Shown one piece after another: positions 9,753-19,391 of a stretch of 64,000 nucleotides of DNA. The position numbers and the translations under genes were made by a program. The stretch spans positions 372,001-436,000 of the forward strand of contig NZ_VCEI01000028.1 of assembly GCF_005860765.1 (NCBI RefSeq), written 5' to 3'. How positions within the stretch are numbered: the stretch's first letter is position 1; each line of letters begins with the position of its first letter. A model generated the notes under the pieces. It was not told the DNA's origin, did no database searches, and worked only from the letters and a program-made list of their open reading frames with translations. This DNA comes from Dyadobacter sediminis. Its GTDB lineage: Bacteria; Bacteroidota; Bacteroidia; Cytophagales; Spirosomataceae.

Positions 9753-10084
9753 CAGGAAAAAAGTAGATATGTTAAAAGGGCGTTAGCCCGGAAAAGTACA
9801 AAATACTATCTGGTAACAATTTAAACAGCACAATTTGTTTCGAAAATAGTATAATTCTTAAAAATAAAGTCAAGCCAAGCGGCAAGTTCTTTTTTAGTCC
9901 CAATTAAAACTTTTTTAGGTGCTATTGATTTAAATCTTTTCTTACCAAATGGACAAAGAAAAAGGTTACTGTTTTTACAGTAACCTTGAATTAAGTTAAC
10001 AGATACTATAAAATGAATCTTACGATTATCATTTACAGCATATCTGTATAGCTACAAAATAGTAAATTTCTGATTTATAATTTA
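9753..10084. other. Intergenic region between mqo and the collagen-like lipoprotein gene
   Basis: About 330 AT-rich bases without a convincing ORF. It should hold the mqo promoter, but no perfect TAnnTTTG was found, and it contains the hairpin terminator at 9962-9987. Confidence 0.5.
9962..9987 (-). terminator. Terminator downstream of the collagen-like lipoprotein gene
   Basis: A perfect 10-bp stem (AAGGTTACTG / CAGTAACCTT, 6-nt loop) is followed on the minus strand by TTTCTTTG. It lies about 100 nt after the stop at 10085. Confidence 0.65.
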
Positions 10085-10633
10085 TTACTCTTTCAATCCA
10101 AGAGCAGCCATTGTTTCTTTGTAATTCGTCCAATCTACATTGGCATTCGTACGAAGACTCTCGGAAGGAATGATGACAGCTTTTATTCCTTCGAACTGAC
10201 GTTCCGGTGCTGTTTGCTGCTCTGTTTCCGACCAGCTTACCGGACGTATGTCAACATAAAAGTTTGATCCGCGCAAAAGCGTTACAAAGTTGAAATTTGT
10301 GAACTTGCCTTCTCCAAATTCCACTTTGCCCGGTTGTGCCCACCATAGTCCCTGGCTTTTTATAAAGACAACGACTACACTTTTGGAGATCATTACAGAA
10401 TCTTCAGAAGACAAGTTTGCTTTACCAAGTGTGTATCCGCCTTTTGTACTTTGTACGGCACCCGTAACAATTTCTTTTGCCATTATGCCGTCTTTCCCAT
10501 TTGCGCCGGCTGCACCTGTTTCTCCCTTAGGTCCCTGAGCACCTGCCGGTCCGACATCACCTTTTGGGCCGTCACATCCTATTCCTACACCAACAATTGC
10601 TATCCATGCAATAATCGTTAATTTTTTAATCAT
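10085..10633 (-). CDS. Lipoprotein with a short collagen-like Gly-X-Y segment
   Basis: The ATG at 10633 gives MIKKLTIIAWIAIVGVGIGC, a textbook lipoprotein signal with lipidated Cys20; an in-frame start at 10690 would bury this signal. Directly after the Cys come about nine Gly-X-Y triplets (GPKGDVGPAGAQGPKGETGA...GKDG, residues 22-49), then a ~130-residue globular part with no recognised domain. By analogy with other bacterial collagen-like lipoproteins, the triplets could form a short trimeric stalk on the envelope. The gene is isolated between intergenic regions. Confidence 0.75.
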   Translation of the reverse strand: MIKKLTIIAWIAIVGVGIGCDGPKGDVGPAGAQGPKGETGAAGANGKDGIMAKEIVTGAVQSTKGGYTLGKANLSSEDSVMISKSVVVVFIKSQGLWWAQPGKVEFGEGKFTNFNFVTLLRGSNFYVDIRPVSWSETEQQTAPERQFEGIKAVIIPSESLRTNANVDWTNYKETMAALGLKE

Positions 10634-11022
10634 AGTAGTACAAGTTTTAGTTAAAAGGTAAAATGGGAATTTGTGAGTAATGGATTCCAAGACAAATTAA
10701 GTAGTTATTGTTTCAATTACCTAGGAAATTTGGCCAGGTTTAACTTTGCATATGCAACAAATGATCAAGATAGAACAATATGATTCATATTGTTTAACTA
10801 AATTTGAATGTTGTAAGTCAGCTATTGCCCAGTTGTGTCTCAAGGCAATATTTTAGCACAATACTAAAAATGAGTAATGTTTTATAAGCTAAAATGTGTC
10901 AGGCTACGTTAGATATCGTAGTTTTAATTTTAATATGTAAGTAGTACAGATATTGGCTAACTGCAAAAATCCAGCTTTATCAATCAATTTAATAAAGAAT
11001 ACACTATATCAAAAACAGTTTT
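10634..11022. other. AT-rich intergenic region upstream of the C25 protease genes
   Basis: Roughly 390 bases between divergent genes, with no plausible ORF. A plus-strand -7-like TAACTTTG occurs at 10741-10748, but no matching -33 element sits at the right distance. It marks the left edge of the AT-richer segment. Confidence 0.45.
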
Positions 11023-14007
11023 ATGAAGACAAAAAACTTTACTAGGTTAATTTTTCTTTTAGCAGTCTGTATTCAGGTACAAATAACTGTTGGACATGCA
11101 CAAACGCCATGGAGTGGAAAGTATGGGAACGAATGGCTTGCGGGAAAGTATGGCCAATCGTGGTTGCGTATCGGTGTTTCCAAGAATGGCATTTACAAGG
11201 TTGCGTTACCAGTCGCTTTCCAGAATAAGCCTAATTTACTGCATTTATATCGTCGAGGTGTTGAAGTTGCACTGGTAAGTGCAACCAATACAGAAATAGA
11301 ATTTTACGGTGTGCCCAATGATGGAGCCTCGGATGCTTTGTTGTATCGTTTGCCTACAAGCAGAAAAAATACCAACTTCAGCATTTACTCGGATGAAAGT
11401 GCATACTTTCTGACATTTGATTCTACACCTCGAACAGCAACAGTACAGGTTTCTCTTGTTCCTGATCAGGCAGTAACTCCACAGCAATTTCATTATGCTA
11501 CCTATTTCAAAGAGTTTACAATTGAAAACTCTCATATGACTACTTATCCGAGTCGTCCTGCAACCCTTAACAGTTATTTTGAAGAAGGAAAAGCAGGAAC
11601 CGGAACAAGGATAGCAAATAATTCTGCGGACATTAAAACCTCCAATCCGAAACCTGTTATTTTTTCAAACTCGTATGTAGCCGAACCATTTATTTATCAG
11701 CTTAAATCAAGGTTTGGATCTGCTGTACCGAAAGTTAACGTTCGTCTGAAAGGTCGTGGCTTTCTGTTTAGCGCTACCTCAAATGTTGGCGTATATGCCG
11801 GCAAAGACAACACTCCGGCTTCTTTGAGACTAACCGGATCTACAGCAGTTACCGGATTCCTTGATCAGGACTATAATTTTGAATTACAGGAAACAGACAT
11901 AGAAAACGGACAGGGTACACTTGGTTTCAAATCAACCGGTGGTGCTTCGGACGGGTTTTCTGTTTCTTACTATTCTGTAACGTATGAGCAGAAAATTGAT
12001 ATGCAGGGAGGAAATTCTTATGAATTCAACTTTCCGGCTTCCAATTCCAATACAAGATTTACCATACTGAATACACCATCTGGAAATCTCAGGTTTCTGG
12101 ACGTTACCGACGCAGATCATCCAAGGATTATTAATGGAAATGCTTCTGATCTGATGGTTTCACGAAACGGGGGTGTGATGAAACTGCTGGCTTCAAATGA
12201 AAGTACAACAGTTACTCCTTCCTCGGTAACCTTCCAGCAAATAAACCCGGCTGATTTTGATTATCTCATTGTGACGAACGAAACGTTATCATCAGGAGCT
12301 CAAACGTATGCCGATTATCGTAAAAATGGATCGCCAGGTAAAAAGTATAAACCAATTGTCAAGAAAATTACGGACGTCTACAACCAGTTTAATTATGGCG
12401 AGCCAAGTGCCGTTGCAATTAGAAGGTTTGTTGATTTTATGATTTCCGATGAGAATAAAGACAAGTATCTGCTGCTTTTAGGAAAATCAATAACGTACTA
12501 TGAAAGAAGTACCCGGGAAGTTCCCGATGAAGTTCCGACTGTCGGATTTCCTGCTTCTGATTTGTTGCTTGTTGACGGACTTGGCGGTACGCCTGATGAT
12601 GTTCCTTCTATTCCTTATGGAAGGATTTCTGCTATAACCAATCAGCAATTAATTGACTATTTAAATAAGGTAAAGACTTATGAAAGCCAGACCGATGTTT
12701 CATGGAGGAAAAACGTACTGCATCTAAGCGGAGGTAAAGGAAACCTGCAGGTTCAGGAATTTGCCAAAAATTTGTCCGACATTGCTTCTGCATCGAACCT
12801 TTCGAATGCGCCTTATTATGGTAAAGTTATTGCTGTGCCGAAAGCTCTTGATTTAGCAACCAATGCAATTCAGGAAATTTCAATAGCACCTTATGTAAAT
12901 GGAACGATTGATCCGTCTATAACTGGGATTGGAATGGTTACTTATTTCGGACACGGAGGTGTTGATGTAACCGATCTTAATTTTGGGTATGCTACTGATC
13001 CGGCAAAAGGCTATGCAAATACCAGTAAATATCCGATTTTGTTCTATAATGGCTGTGGTGTAAATAACGTGTTCAGTAACCGTTTTAAGTTATTTTCAGA
13101 AGCACCCGGAAGTCCGTCGTTCAGGCGGCCGATGTCTCTGGACTGGTTGCTGGCTGCTGACAAAGGAGCAATAGCTGTATTTGGTAATGACTGGGATGCC
13201 TATGCTACTACTTCCAATGAATATTTGGATAAGCTTTATCTGGAAATTTTCCCAAAATCAGATTTGGAAAGAAGATCGATCGGAGGAATTATTCAGGATG
13301 TTGCCTTGAAAACAAAGCTTGAAAAAGGATATTCATACGATCCGATTACAAACGGCAGAGTAGCGTCCTACTATGATTACGACAGAGCAAATATTCATCA
13401 AATTATTTTACAGGGAGATCCGGCTCTTCGCATTTTGGTAACCGACGGGCCCCTTCCGGTTGAGCTGATTTCTTTTGATGCAACATTGGCAGAAAAGAAT
13501 AAAGTGGATGTAACCTGGAAAACGGCCTGGGAAAAAGACAACAGCCATTTTGTAGTGGAAAGAAGTTACAATGCCAAAAATTTTGAAGAAATTGGATTTG
13601 CAGAAGGTAAAGGAGATTCCAATACGGAAAGCACTTATCTGTTTAGTGATACAAATCCTCTTGCCGGTACAAGTTATTACCGTTTAAAGCAAATTGATAA
13701 GGCAGCAGTATCCGGAGACAAAACTTCGGCGGAAAAAATCAGTTACTCCAAAATTGTTTCCATCAACAGGCCTGAGACAAGTATGCTGGTTATTTCACCT
13801 AATCCTGCAACGGATCTGGTCGAAATTGTTCTTGATGCTCCGGTTAAAATAAAAAACTGGGACATACTGAATCAGCAAGGAAAAGTATTTAAAAGGGCGG
13901 GAACAGGAAATAAAGTAAATCTTGCCAATTTCCCAGCCGGAGAGTACATTATTAAAATCCTTACTGAAAATGAAGATATTTATTTTAAGAAAATTGTGAA
14001 AATGTAA
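11023..14007 (+). CDS. Gingipain-like C25 cysteine peptidase with type IX sorting domain (paralogue 1)
   Basis: The 994-residue product has a signal peptide, then a ~350-residue N-terminal beta-rich region. The Peptidase C25 domain runs from about residue 410 to 800. The likely catalytic His644 is in YFGHGG and Cys678 in NGCGV, 34 residues apart, close to the spacing in gingipains. The C-terminus (from about ISPNPATDLVEIV to YFKKIVKM) is a type A type IX sorting domain. It is probably a secreted or cell-surface protease. It is not PorU: it carries a cargo-type sorting domain and has a tandem paralogue. A hairpin separates it from the next gene. Confidence 0.85.
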   Translation: MKTKNFTRLIFLLAVCIQVQITVGHAQTPWSGKYGNEWLAGKYGQSWLRIGVSKNGIYKVALPVAFQNKPNLLHLYRRGVEVALVSATNTEIEFYGVPNDGASDALLYRLPTSRKNTNFSIYSDESAYFLTFDSTPRTATVQVSLVPDQAVTPQQFHYATYFKEFTIENSHMTTYPSRPATLNSYFEEGKAGTGTRIANNSADIKTSNPKPVIFSNSYVAEPFIYQLKSRFGSAVPKVNVRLKGRGFLFSATSNVGVYAGKDNTPASLRLTGSTAVTGFLDQDYNFELQETDIENGQGTLGFKSTGGASDGFSVSYYSVTYEQKIDMQGGNSYEFNFPASNSNTRFTILNTPSGNLRFLDVTDADHPRIINGNASDLMVSRNGGVMKLLASNESTTVTPSSVTFQQINPADFDYLIVTNETLSSGAQTYADYRKNGSPGKKYKPIVKKITDVYNQFNYGEPSAVAIRRFVDFMISDENKDKYLLLLGKSITYYERSTREVPDEVPTVGFPASDLLLVDGLGGTPDDVPSIPYGRISAITNQQLIDYLNKVKTYESQTDVSWRKNVLHLSGGKGNLQVQEFAKNLSDIASASNLSNAPYYGKVIAVPKALDLATNAIQEISIAPYVNGTIDPSITGIGMVTYFGHGGVDVTDLNFGYATDPAKGYANTSKYPILFYNGCGVNNVFSNRFKLFSEAPGSPSFRRPMSLDWLLAADKGAIAVFGNDWDAYATTSNEYLDKLYLEIFPKSDLERRSIGGIIQDVALKTKLEKGYSYDPITNGRVASYYDYDRANIHQIILQGDPALRILVTDGPLPVELISFDATLAEKNKVDVTWKTAWEKDNSHFVVERSYNAKNFEEIGFAEGKGDSNTESTYLFSDTNPLAGTSYYRLKQIDKAAVSGDKTSAEKISYSKIVSINRPETSMLVISPNPATDLVEIVLDAPVKIKNWDILNQQGKVFKRAGTGNKVNLANFPAGEYIIKILTENEDIYFKKIVKM

Positions 14008-14011
14008 TAGA

Positions 14012-14051
14012 AAAGCACGGACAAACGTTCTAGCAACAATGTCCGTGCTTT
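14012..14051 (+). terminator. Hairpin between the two C25 protease genes
   Basis: A perfect 12-bp stem (AAAGCACGGACA / TGTCCGTGCTTT) with a 16-nt loop starts 5 nt after the first C25 stop and ends 27 nt before the second gene. The T tail is weak, so it may attenuate rather than stop transcription. Confidence 0.55.
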
Positions 14052-14078
14052 CATTATTTCATACTAAATACACACGAT

Positions 14079-17000
14079 TTGAAAACTTTTCTATCTTCCA
14101 TTCTACTCTTTTTTTTATTCTCAGTTAATCAATTGTTTGCGCAGGAAAGCGCTTCTTTTGCAAACAGCTGGATTTCCTATGGCAAACCTTATGTGAAAAT
14201 CGGCATTACTGCCAAAGGAATATATAAGGTACCATTTGCTTCTCTTCCGGCAGGTTTTTCAACCGTCCAACCATCTAATCTACAACTCTGGCATCGTGGA
14301 AAACAGGTTGCAATCCTGAGTACTGATAACAATGAAATTCTCTTTTTTGGTGTACCAAATGACGGATCAAGCGATTCCGTATTTTACCAGCCAACAAGCT
14401 CCCGATTGAATCCGTATTTCAGCATGTATTCCGATGAAAGTTCTTACTTTCTGACAAATGGAGAAACAGCAGGATTACGGGCGGAAGTCATTAACAAACC
14501 GGCAGATACGAGTATTCCTGTACAAACTTATTTCAGAAAAACCAATCTGAATGTATTCAAGGATGTATACTCGATGACAACAGAAGATCCGAATGCTCCT
14601 AATTTACGAAACAGCTTTTTTGAATTTTCTGCGAGCAAAACAGGACCTGCCATTATTGATGGTAAAACAGCAGCTTACCCTTTTGAACTTTCAGGTATAA
14701 AAAAAAACGAATTAGAGAAAGCTACGGTTAAGTTGCTTTTACATGGAAGAAGCAGTAATTCCCGAAGTATTGAGATTTCAGTTGGAAAAAATGAACAATC
14801 ATTAAGGCTTGTGAAATCTCTTTCCAGCGCAGGTTTTGGTGCAACAGAATACACCTTTGAACTTGAAGAAGGCGACACAGACGAGAATGGAAAGGGCATA
14901 TTTACATTTAAGTCGGGAAGTACGGAAGATAAACTAAAAAGATTTTCACTTACCTATTTTCGTATTTCTTATCCGGCATCCACGGCAATTCAGGGAAAAA
15001 CCAGCTACTTTGACCTGCCTGCTGTCTCGGAGCCTTTTAGCCGTATTTCCTTGTCCGGCAATTTTGCAAATGCAAAGTTCCTTGACATTACAGATCCCGA
15101 CAAGCCCAGGATTATCATGGGTAAAGCAGATAATCTAGTAATTTCAAGAACATCCGGCAAGATGGCCAATATGTTGGTTACTGATGAAACAAGCATTGTA
15201 AATCCAGCCAAAATCAGTAATGTACAATTTAACAAACAAGATGTAAATTCCATTAATTACATTATTGTTTCCAGTGAAAATCTACTGCAAGGAGCAAACA
15301 GTTATGCAGCTTACCGTTCATCTGTTAACGGAGGAAGCTTCAAAACGGCTGTTGTAAATATTAAAGATATTTACAATCAATTTAACTATGGAGAACCGAG
15401 CCCTGTTGCCATTCGTAATTTTGTAAATTTTGCACTGTCGTCGGGATTAAAAGACAAGTATCTTTTACTCCTAGGAAAGTCGGTTACACACAATGAAAGA
15501 ATGGTAAGAGAATTGCCGGATGAAGTTCCGACAGTAGGCTATCCGGCTTCTGATATATTGCTTGTGGAAGGACTTGCCGGAGCACCCAAGAACGTTCAGG
15601 CCATTCCTGTTGGAAGAGTATCAGCAATAACTAATCAAAATGTTCTGGATTACCTTCAAAAGGTTAAAGATTATGAATCAAATATTTCCGGAGAATATGG
15701 ATGGCGCAAAGAAGTGCTTCATTTGAATGGCGGTAAATCAACCGAAGAAATAACGCAGTTGAAAAATGAACTGGCATCTCTCGAACCTTTTGTTATTAAC
15801 GGGAGTATTGGCGGCAAAGTAACACCATTTGCCAAGCAGCAGGCAATGGCTGAGGTCGAATCAGTAAATATAACGTCTCAGGTAAATGAAGGTGTAGGAC
15901 TGATTACTTACTTTGGGCATGGATCAACGATACGTACAGACTTGAATATGGGGTATATTACGGATGGCGACCGCGGATATAACAATGCCGGTAAATATCC
16001 GATGATGTACTTCAATGGTTGCGGAGTAGGAAATATTTTCAGTGCGCGCTTCAATCCAAATCCGAACGCTTCTGACCGTTATGCTTTATCGCTCGACTGG
16101 CTACTTGCAAAGAACAGGGGCTCTGTAGCAATTGTTGCAAACTCCTTTGAAAGCTTTGTCAGCCCGTCAGCCAAATATCTGCAGGTTCTTTATGAGAAAA
16201 TGTTTTCAGATCCGGCAACTGTTAACTTGTCAATAGGTAAGATTTTGACAGCCGTAGCAAATCAGGTACTTACGTCAGATAATGGTGTATACGCTATTGC
16301 CAATATTCATCAATCCATACTTCAGGGTGATCCGGCATTAAAGCTCATAACAGTAAGCAAGCCTGATTATTCTCTTGATGTTAACAATAGCATAAAGATA
16401 TATTCAAAATCTCCTGATAAAACCATTGGATCTTCTGATACATTAAAACTACAGATTGGCATTTTTAATCAGGGAAGGTTTTTGAAGGATGATAAATTAC
16501 CTGTTAAAATAACTTTTCACTTTAAGGAGGGAACCAGTTCTCAAATAGAAACCATTGCAGCTTTTCCTTATCAGAGTACATTGGATATTGTATTTCCAAA
16601 CAAAAATCAAAATATTCAGAGGGTGGAAGTACAATTGGATCCGGACAACATACTGGATGAGTTGAATGAAAAGAATAATCTGGCAGAGCTGGAAATTAAC
16701 TGGGAAATAGCAGAGAACGAAATGCTGTATCCAGTTGAAACCATCAAGGACATTATTCCTCCATTGCTTAATGTCAAGGTAAATAACAGAATGATCAGAA
16801 ATGAGGAGGTGTTACTGCAAAACCCACTATTAAATATTACAGTGAATGATGATCGTCTGATTGTCGGGGATACGGCTTTGGTAGATATTTTTATCAAACC
16901 TTGCTGGAATGGGAACTGCGAGTTTGAACCGGTAAATTACACTGCTGGCAAATATGATATTCAATCCCTAACTGCTCGTTCTTTTCAAATTAACTACTAT

Positions 17001-17396
17001 TTTGATAACCTTGTAATAGGAAAGTATGAACTGTTGATCAATGTTCGGGATCAGTCAGGAAATTCATCCTTGCAACCTTACAGAATACGTTTTGAGATTA
17101 GTGAAGAGGTATCACAATGGAGTGTTACAAGCAGTCCTAATCCATCTTCATCGTACATTCGGTTTGAAGCTAAAACAGTTGATTTTGAACAGATTGAATC
17201 TCTGGAGTACTCGGTTTATAATCTGAAAGGAATCAAGGTTGGGGAAAAAATTATTGATAAAGTGCAAGCAGATGTGAATGAATGGTATTGGCAGCCTGAC
17301 AATCAACCTTCTGGTTTATACATTTATAAAGTTACCAGAAAAGGAAAGGACTCAACAAGTAAGCAGCTGACCGGAAGAATTCTGATTGTTAAATAA
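14079..17396 (+). CDS. Gingipain-like C25 cysteine peptidase with type IX sorting domain (paralogue 2)
   Basis: This 1105-residue paralogue of the preceding gene shares segments such as DIYNQFNYGEPSPVAIRNF and KDKYLLLLGKS. The start is a TTG at 14079, needed to keep the signal peptide (MKTFLSSILLFFLFSVNQLF-AQ); no in-frame ATG precedes it closely. Likely catalytic residues are His614 (YFGHGS) and Cys648 (NGCGVG). After the protease domain it has ~250 extra residues with a CARDB-like beta-sandwich (LDPDNILDELNEKNN) and an Ig-like stretch, then a type IX sorting domain (SSPNPSSSYIRF to GRILIVK). Expected to be exported to the surface or medium. Confidence 0.85.
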   Translation: MKTFLSSILLFFLFSVNQLFAQESASFANSWISYGKPYVKIGITAKGIYKVPFASLPAGFSTVQPSNLQLWHRGKQVAILSTDNNEILFFGVPNDGSSDSVFYQPTSSRLNPYFSMYSDESSYFLTNGETAGLRAEVINKPADTSIPVQTYFRKTNLNVFKDVYSMTTEDPNAPNLRNSFFEFSASKTGPAIIDGKTAAYPFELSGIKKNELEKATVKLLLHGRSSNSRSIEISVGKNEQSLRLVKSLSSAGFGATEYTFELEEGDTDENGKGIFTFKSGSTEDKLKRFSLTYFRISYPASTAIQGKTSYFDLPAVSEPFSRISLSGNFANAKFLDITDPDKPRIIMGKADNLVISRTSGKMANMLVTDETSIVNPAKISNVQFNKQDVNSINYIIVSSENLLQGANSYAAYRSSVNGGSFKTAVVNIKDIYNQFNYGEPSPVAIRNFVNFALSSGLKDKYLLLLGKSVTHNERMVRELPDEVPTVGYPASDILLVEGLAGAPKNVQAIPVGRVSAITNQNVLDYLQKVKDYESNISGEYGWRKEVLHLNGGKSTEEITQLKNELASLEPFVINGSIGGKVTPFAKQQAMAEVESVNITSQVNEGVGLITYFGHGSTIRTDLNMGYITDGDRGYNNAGKYPMMYFNGCGVGNIFSARFNPNPNASDRYALSLDWLLAKNRGSVAIVANSFESFVSPSAKYLQVLYEKMFSDPATVNLSIGKILTAVANQVLTSDNGVYAIANIHQSILQGDPALKLITVSKPDYSLDVNNSIKIYSKSPDKTIGSSDTLKLQIGIFNQGRFLKDDKLPVKITFHFKEGTSSQIETIAAFPYQSTLDIVFPNKNQNIQRVEVQLDPDNILDELNEKNNLAELEINWEIAENEMLYPVETIKDIIPPLLNVKVNNRMIRNEEVLLQNPLLNITVNDDRLIVGDTALVDIFIKPCWNGNCEFEPVNYTAGKYDIQSLTARSFQINYYFDNLVIGKYELLINVRDQSGNSSLQPYRIRFEISEEVSQWSVTSSPNPSSSYIRFEAKTVDFEQIESLEYSVYNLKGIKVGEKIIDKVQADVNEWYWQPDNQPSGLYIYKVTRKGKDSTSKQLTGRILIVK

Positions 17397-17413
17397 CTTT
17401 AACAATCAGAATT
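17378..17413. terminator. Bidirectional terminator between the C25 gene and the lasso-type cyclase gene
   Basis: A perfect 16-bp stem (AATTCTGATTGTTAAA / TTTAACAATCAGAATT) with a TAAC loop spans the C25 stop codon and lies 6 bp from the stop of the convergent gene. Confidence 0.75.
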
Positions 17414-17419
17414 TCTCGT

Positions 17420-19357
17420 CTAAGATAGTTTTTTCTCATTAAACCATTCCAGCCAAAGCGCAAGTGATATGGTTCTGGTAATATGGAACCATGGCCTGAC
17501 TTTATGCGTATAGGGAATTCGGTTGTTTTCAAGAACTGTGGTTTGCTCATTAAACTTTTTCCTATCTACATATTCCCAAACCAGCTTTGTATCATTCAGG
17601 AATTCTTCGGCTTGTTTGTAAAGCCGGAGCGTAATTTCCTGTCCATGCGATGATGCTAATGTAGCTTTGCTGCTGCGGCCAAGTACCTCATCGGATAACA
17701 GCCCTTTCATTGCTTCCCGAAAGTGTTCACGGCCTTTACCGTTTCCGTATTTAATGACATTCGGTACCGCCATGCATACTTCAAACAAGTCTTTATCAAG
17801 AAAAGGAGATCTGTTGCTTATTCCGTAATGTTCACCAAGTACAAACTGTTGCTCTATTGCTGTAACTGCTCTTGGCGTAAATACATCTTCAAACAACGGT
17901 TGAAAATGCTCCGGCAAATTGCTGCGTAAAGATGTAGGTAAAACAGGCTCCACAGATGCAAGAATTGGTCTTTGCAAATATTCATCTTTTAAAATGGAAA
18001 TTGGAGCATTAACTGCCTGATGCCGTAAGCGATTGATGAAATTACCTAATCCGCGCTTTAAAAAGTAAGTATTGGATATTCTCAATGTGCTATGTATTTC
18101 CCTGTACACTTTCACGAGATCTTTCAAGGATAAATTTCTTGCATCTGAGATACGGTTATAAAGAAAATTCTGAAGAACAAGATTATACTTTTGTTCAAAG
18201 GAGTATGAATTCCAATTTGGATATTGTTCAGTTAAGGAAAAATAGGGTACCCTTTTGCGTAAAAGGTTTTCAAAGTCATGCCATTTTTTTTCCTTGAAAG
18301 TTTCTCCTAATACTTCCATTCCACTTCCAATAACAGAATCGCCGCCACTTCCACGTAAAAGGATATTACAATCAAGATATTTGGCAAAAGGCATCATGGT
18401 TGTAATCAATGAAGGAGAAAGTGTGGATACTTCCGGTTCACCGTATAATGCAGTATGTGTTTTGATCAAATCAAAATCTTCCTTTGATTGGTATACTTCA
18501 TGGTGTATGGATCCTATTTTGTTTACAACGCTTTCAGAATAATAACTTTCATCCATTTCCTTGCTTGCACTTTTGTGATATAAAGTGTGCAAGGTGCGGG
18601 ATGGAAAAATATGTTTAAACATTGTACTCACCGAAGAGGAGTCAAGTCCGCCACTCAAATGAGAAGCAACATTCAACGACTCATTTAAAGCAGATGATCG
18701 TACAGAATCTTTAAAAATGTTGTAAACAGCTTCGCCATAATCTTTTAATGATGATAAATGAGACCATTTCTCAGGATTAAAGGTTACGTAAGGCTCCGTA
18801 ACAACTTTGTTTTCATACACTGTTACTATATGACCTGGGAGAACGGATTTTATCTGATCATAAAACGAATCATAGGAGTGCTTTGTCGTAAGATCCATCC
18901 TGAAACGGTGGTACGATGTAATTGCACTATCATTAATGTTTAGATATGGCTGAACTTCTTTATTTGAAACAAGCGAAGCAAGGCTTGTTGAAAAAGCAAA
19001 AAACTTTTTTGGAATGTGCAGGTAAAATAAGGGAATAGTGCCGAACAACTCACGAGCCAACAATATTTGGTTGTTGACTTCATCATAACAAATAGCTATC
19101 CTTAATTTGTTATCACAATTTTTTAAGATTTTACGGCAAAAATCAAAAGAGAGTATTTCATCATGTAAAAAATTACTTAATGAAGTACTCTCTTTATTGT
19201 TAATATCGAAACTTGCTACAAGAAATTTATTGAAGGGATCGTGGTCTAAATGATGAGTACCGATTAGACCATGATTAAATTCAATTGCTTTTTCAAAAAA
19301 AGGCTTGTTATTATTAGAAGTTACAAATTGATAATTTATAAAGCCTTCAATCAGCAA
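17420..19357 (-). CDS. Asparagine-synthetase-like lasso-peptide macrocyclase (C protein candidate)
   Basis: The 645-residue product has the two-domain plan of class B asparagine synthetases. The N-terminal glutaminase-like domain (LLARELFGTIPLFYLHIPKKFFAFSTSL, residues 99-126) lacks the catalytic Cys2 (N-terminus MLIEGF), so it cannot release ammonia from glutamine. The synthetase domain keeps the ATP-pyrophosphatase loop SGGLDSSS (235-242) and a second motif GSGGDSVIGSG (336-346). Loss of Cys2 with a retained PP-loop is typical of lasso cyclases, which adenylate an Asp/Glu side chain of the core and join it to the core N-terminus. The start is TTG at 19357 (no ATG lies between the upstream stop and conserved sequence), 34 bp after a lasso-type precursor gene. 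No B1/B2 gene is adjacent. A non-lasso amide ligase is the alternative. Confidence 0.8.
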   Translation of the reverse strand: MLIEGFINYQFVTSNNNKPFFEKAIEFNHGLIGTHHLDHDPFNKFLVASFDINNKESTSLSNFLHDEILSFDFCRKILKNCDNKLRIAICYDEVNNQILLARELFGTIPLFYLHIPKKFFAFSTSLASLVSNKEVQPYLNINDSAITSYHRFRMDLTTKHSYDSFYDQIKSVLPGHIVTVYENKVVTEPYVTFNPEKWSHLSSLKDYGEAVYNIFKDSVRSSALNESLNVASHLSGGLDSSSVSTMFKHIFPSRTLHTLYHKSASKEMDESYYSESVVNKIGSIHHEVYQSKEDFDLIKTHTALYGEPEVSTLSPSLITTMMPFAKYLDCNILLRGSGGDSVIGSGMEVLGETFKEKKWHDFENLLRKRVPYFSLTEQYPNWNSYSFEQKYNLVLQNFLYNRISDARNLSLKDLVKVYREIHSTLRISNTYFLKRGLGNFINRLRHQAVNAPISILKDEYLQRPILASVEPVLPTSLRSNLPEHFQPLFEDVFTPRAVTAIEQQFVLGEHYGISNRSPFLDKDLFEVCMAVPNVIKYGNGKGREHFREAMKGLLSDEVLGRSSKATLASSHGQEITLRLYKQAEEFLNDTKLVWEYVDRKKFNEQTTVLENNRIPYTHKVRPWFHITRTISLALWLEWFNEKKLS

Positions 19358-19391
19358 AATTCAAATCTTTAAGCAAATCAAAATTATTTTT

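Noticed and set aside
9962-9987. Hairpin as a small RNA or attachment site
   Set aside because: A simple stem with a following T-rich stretch on the minus strand is fully explained as the terminator of the lipoprotein gene.
11023-17396. The C25 proteins as PorU, the type IX sortase
   Set aside because: They carry cargo-type C-terminal sorting domains and occur as a tandem pair, unlike the single PorU sortase usually next to porV.
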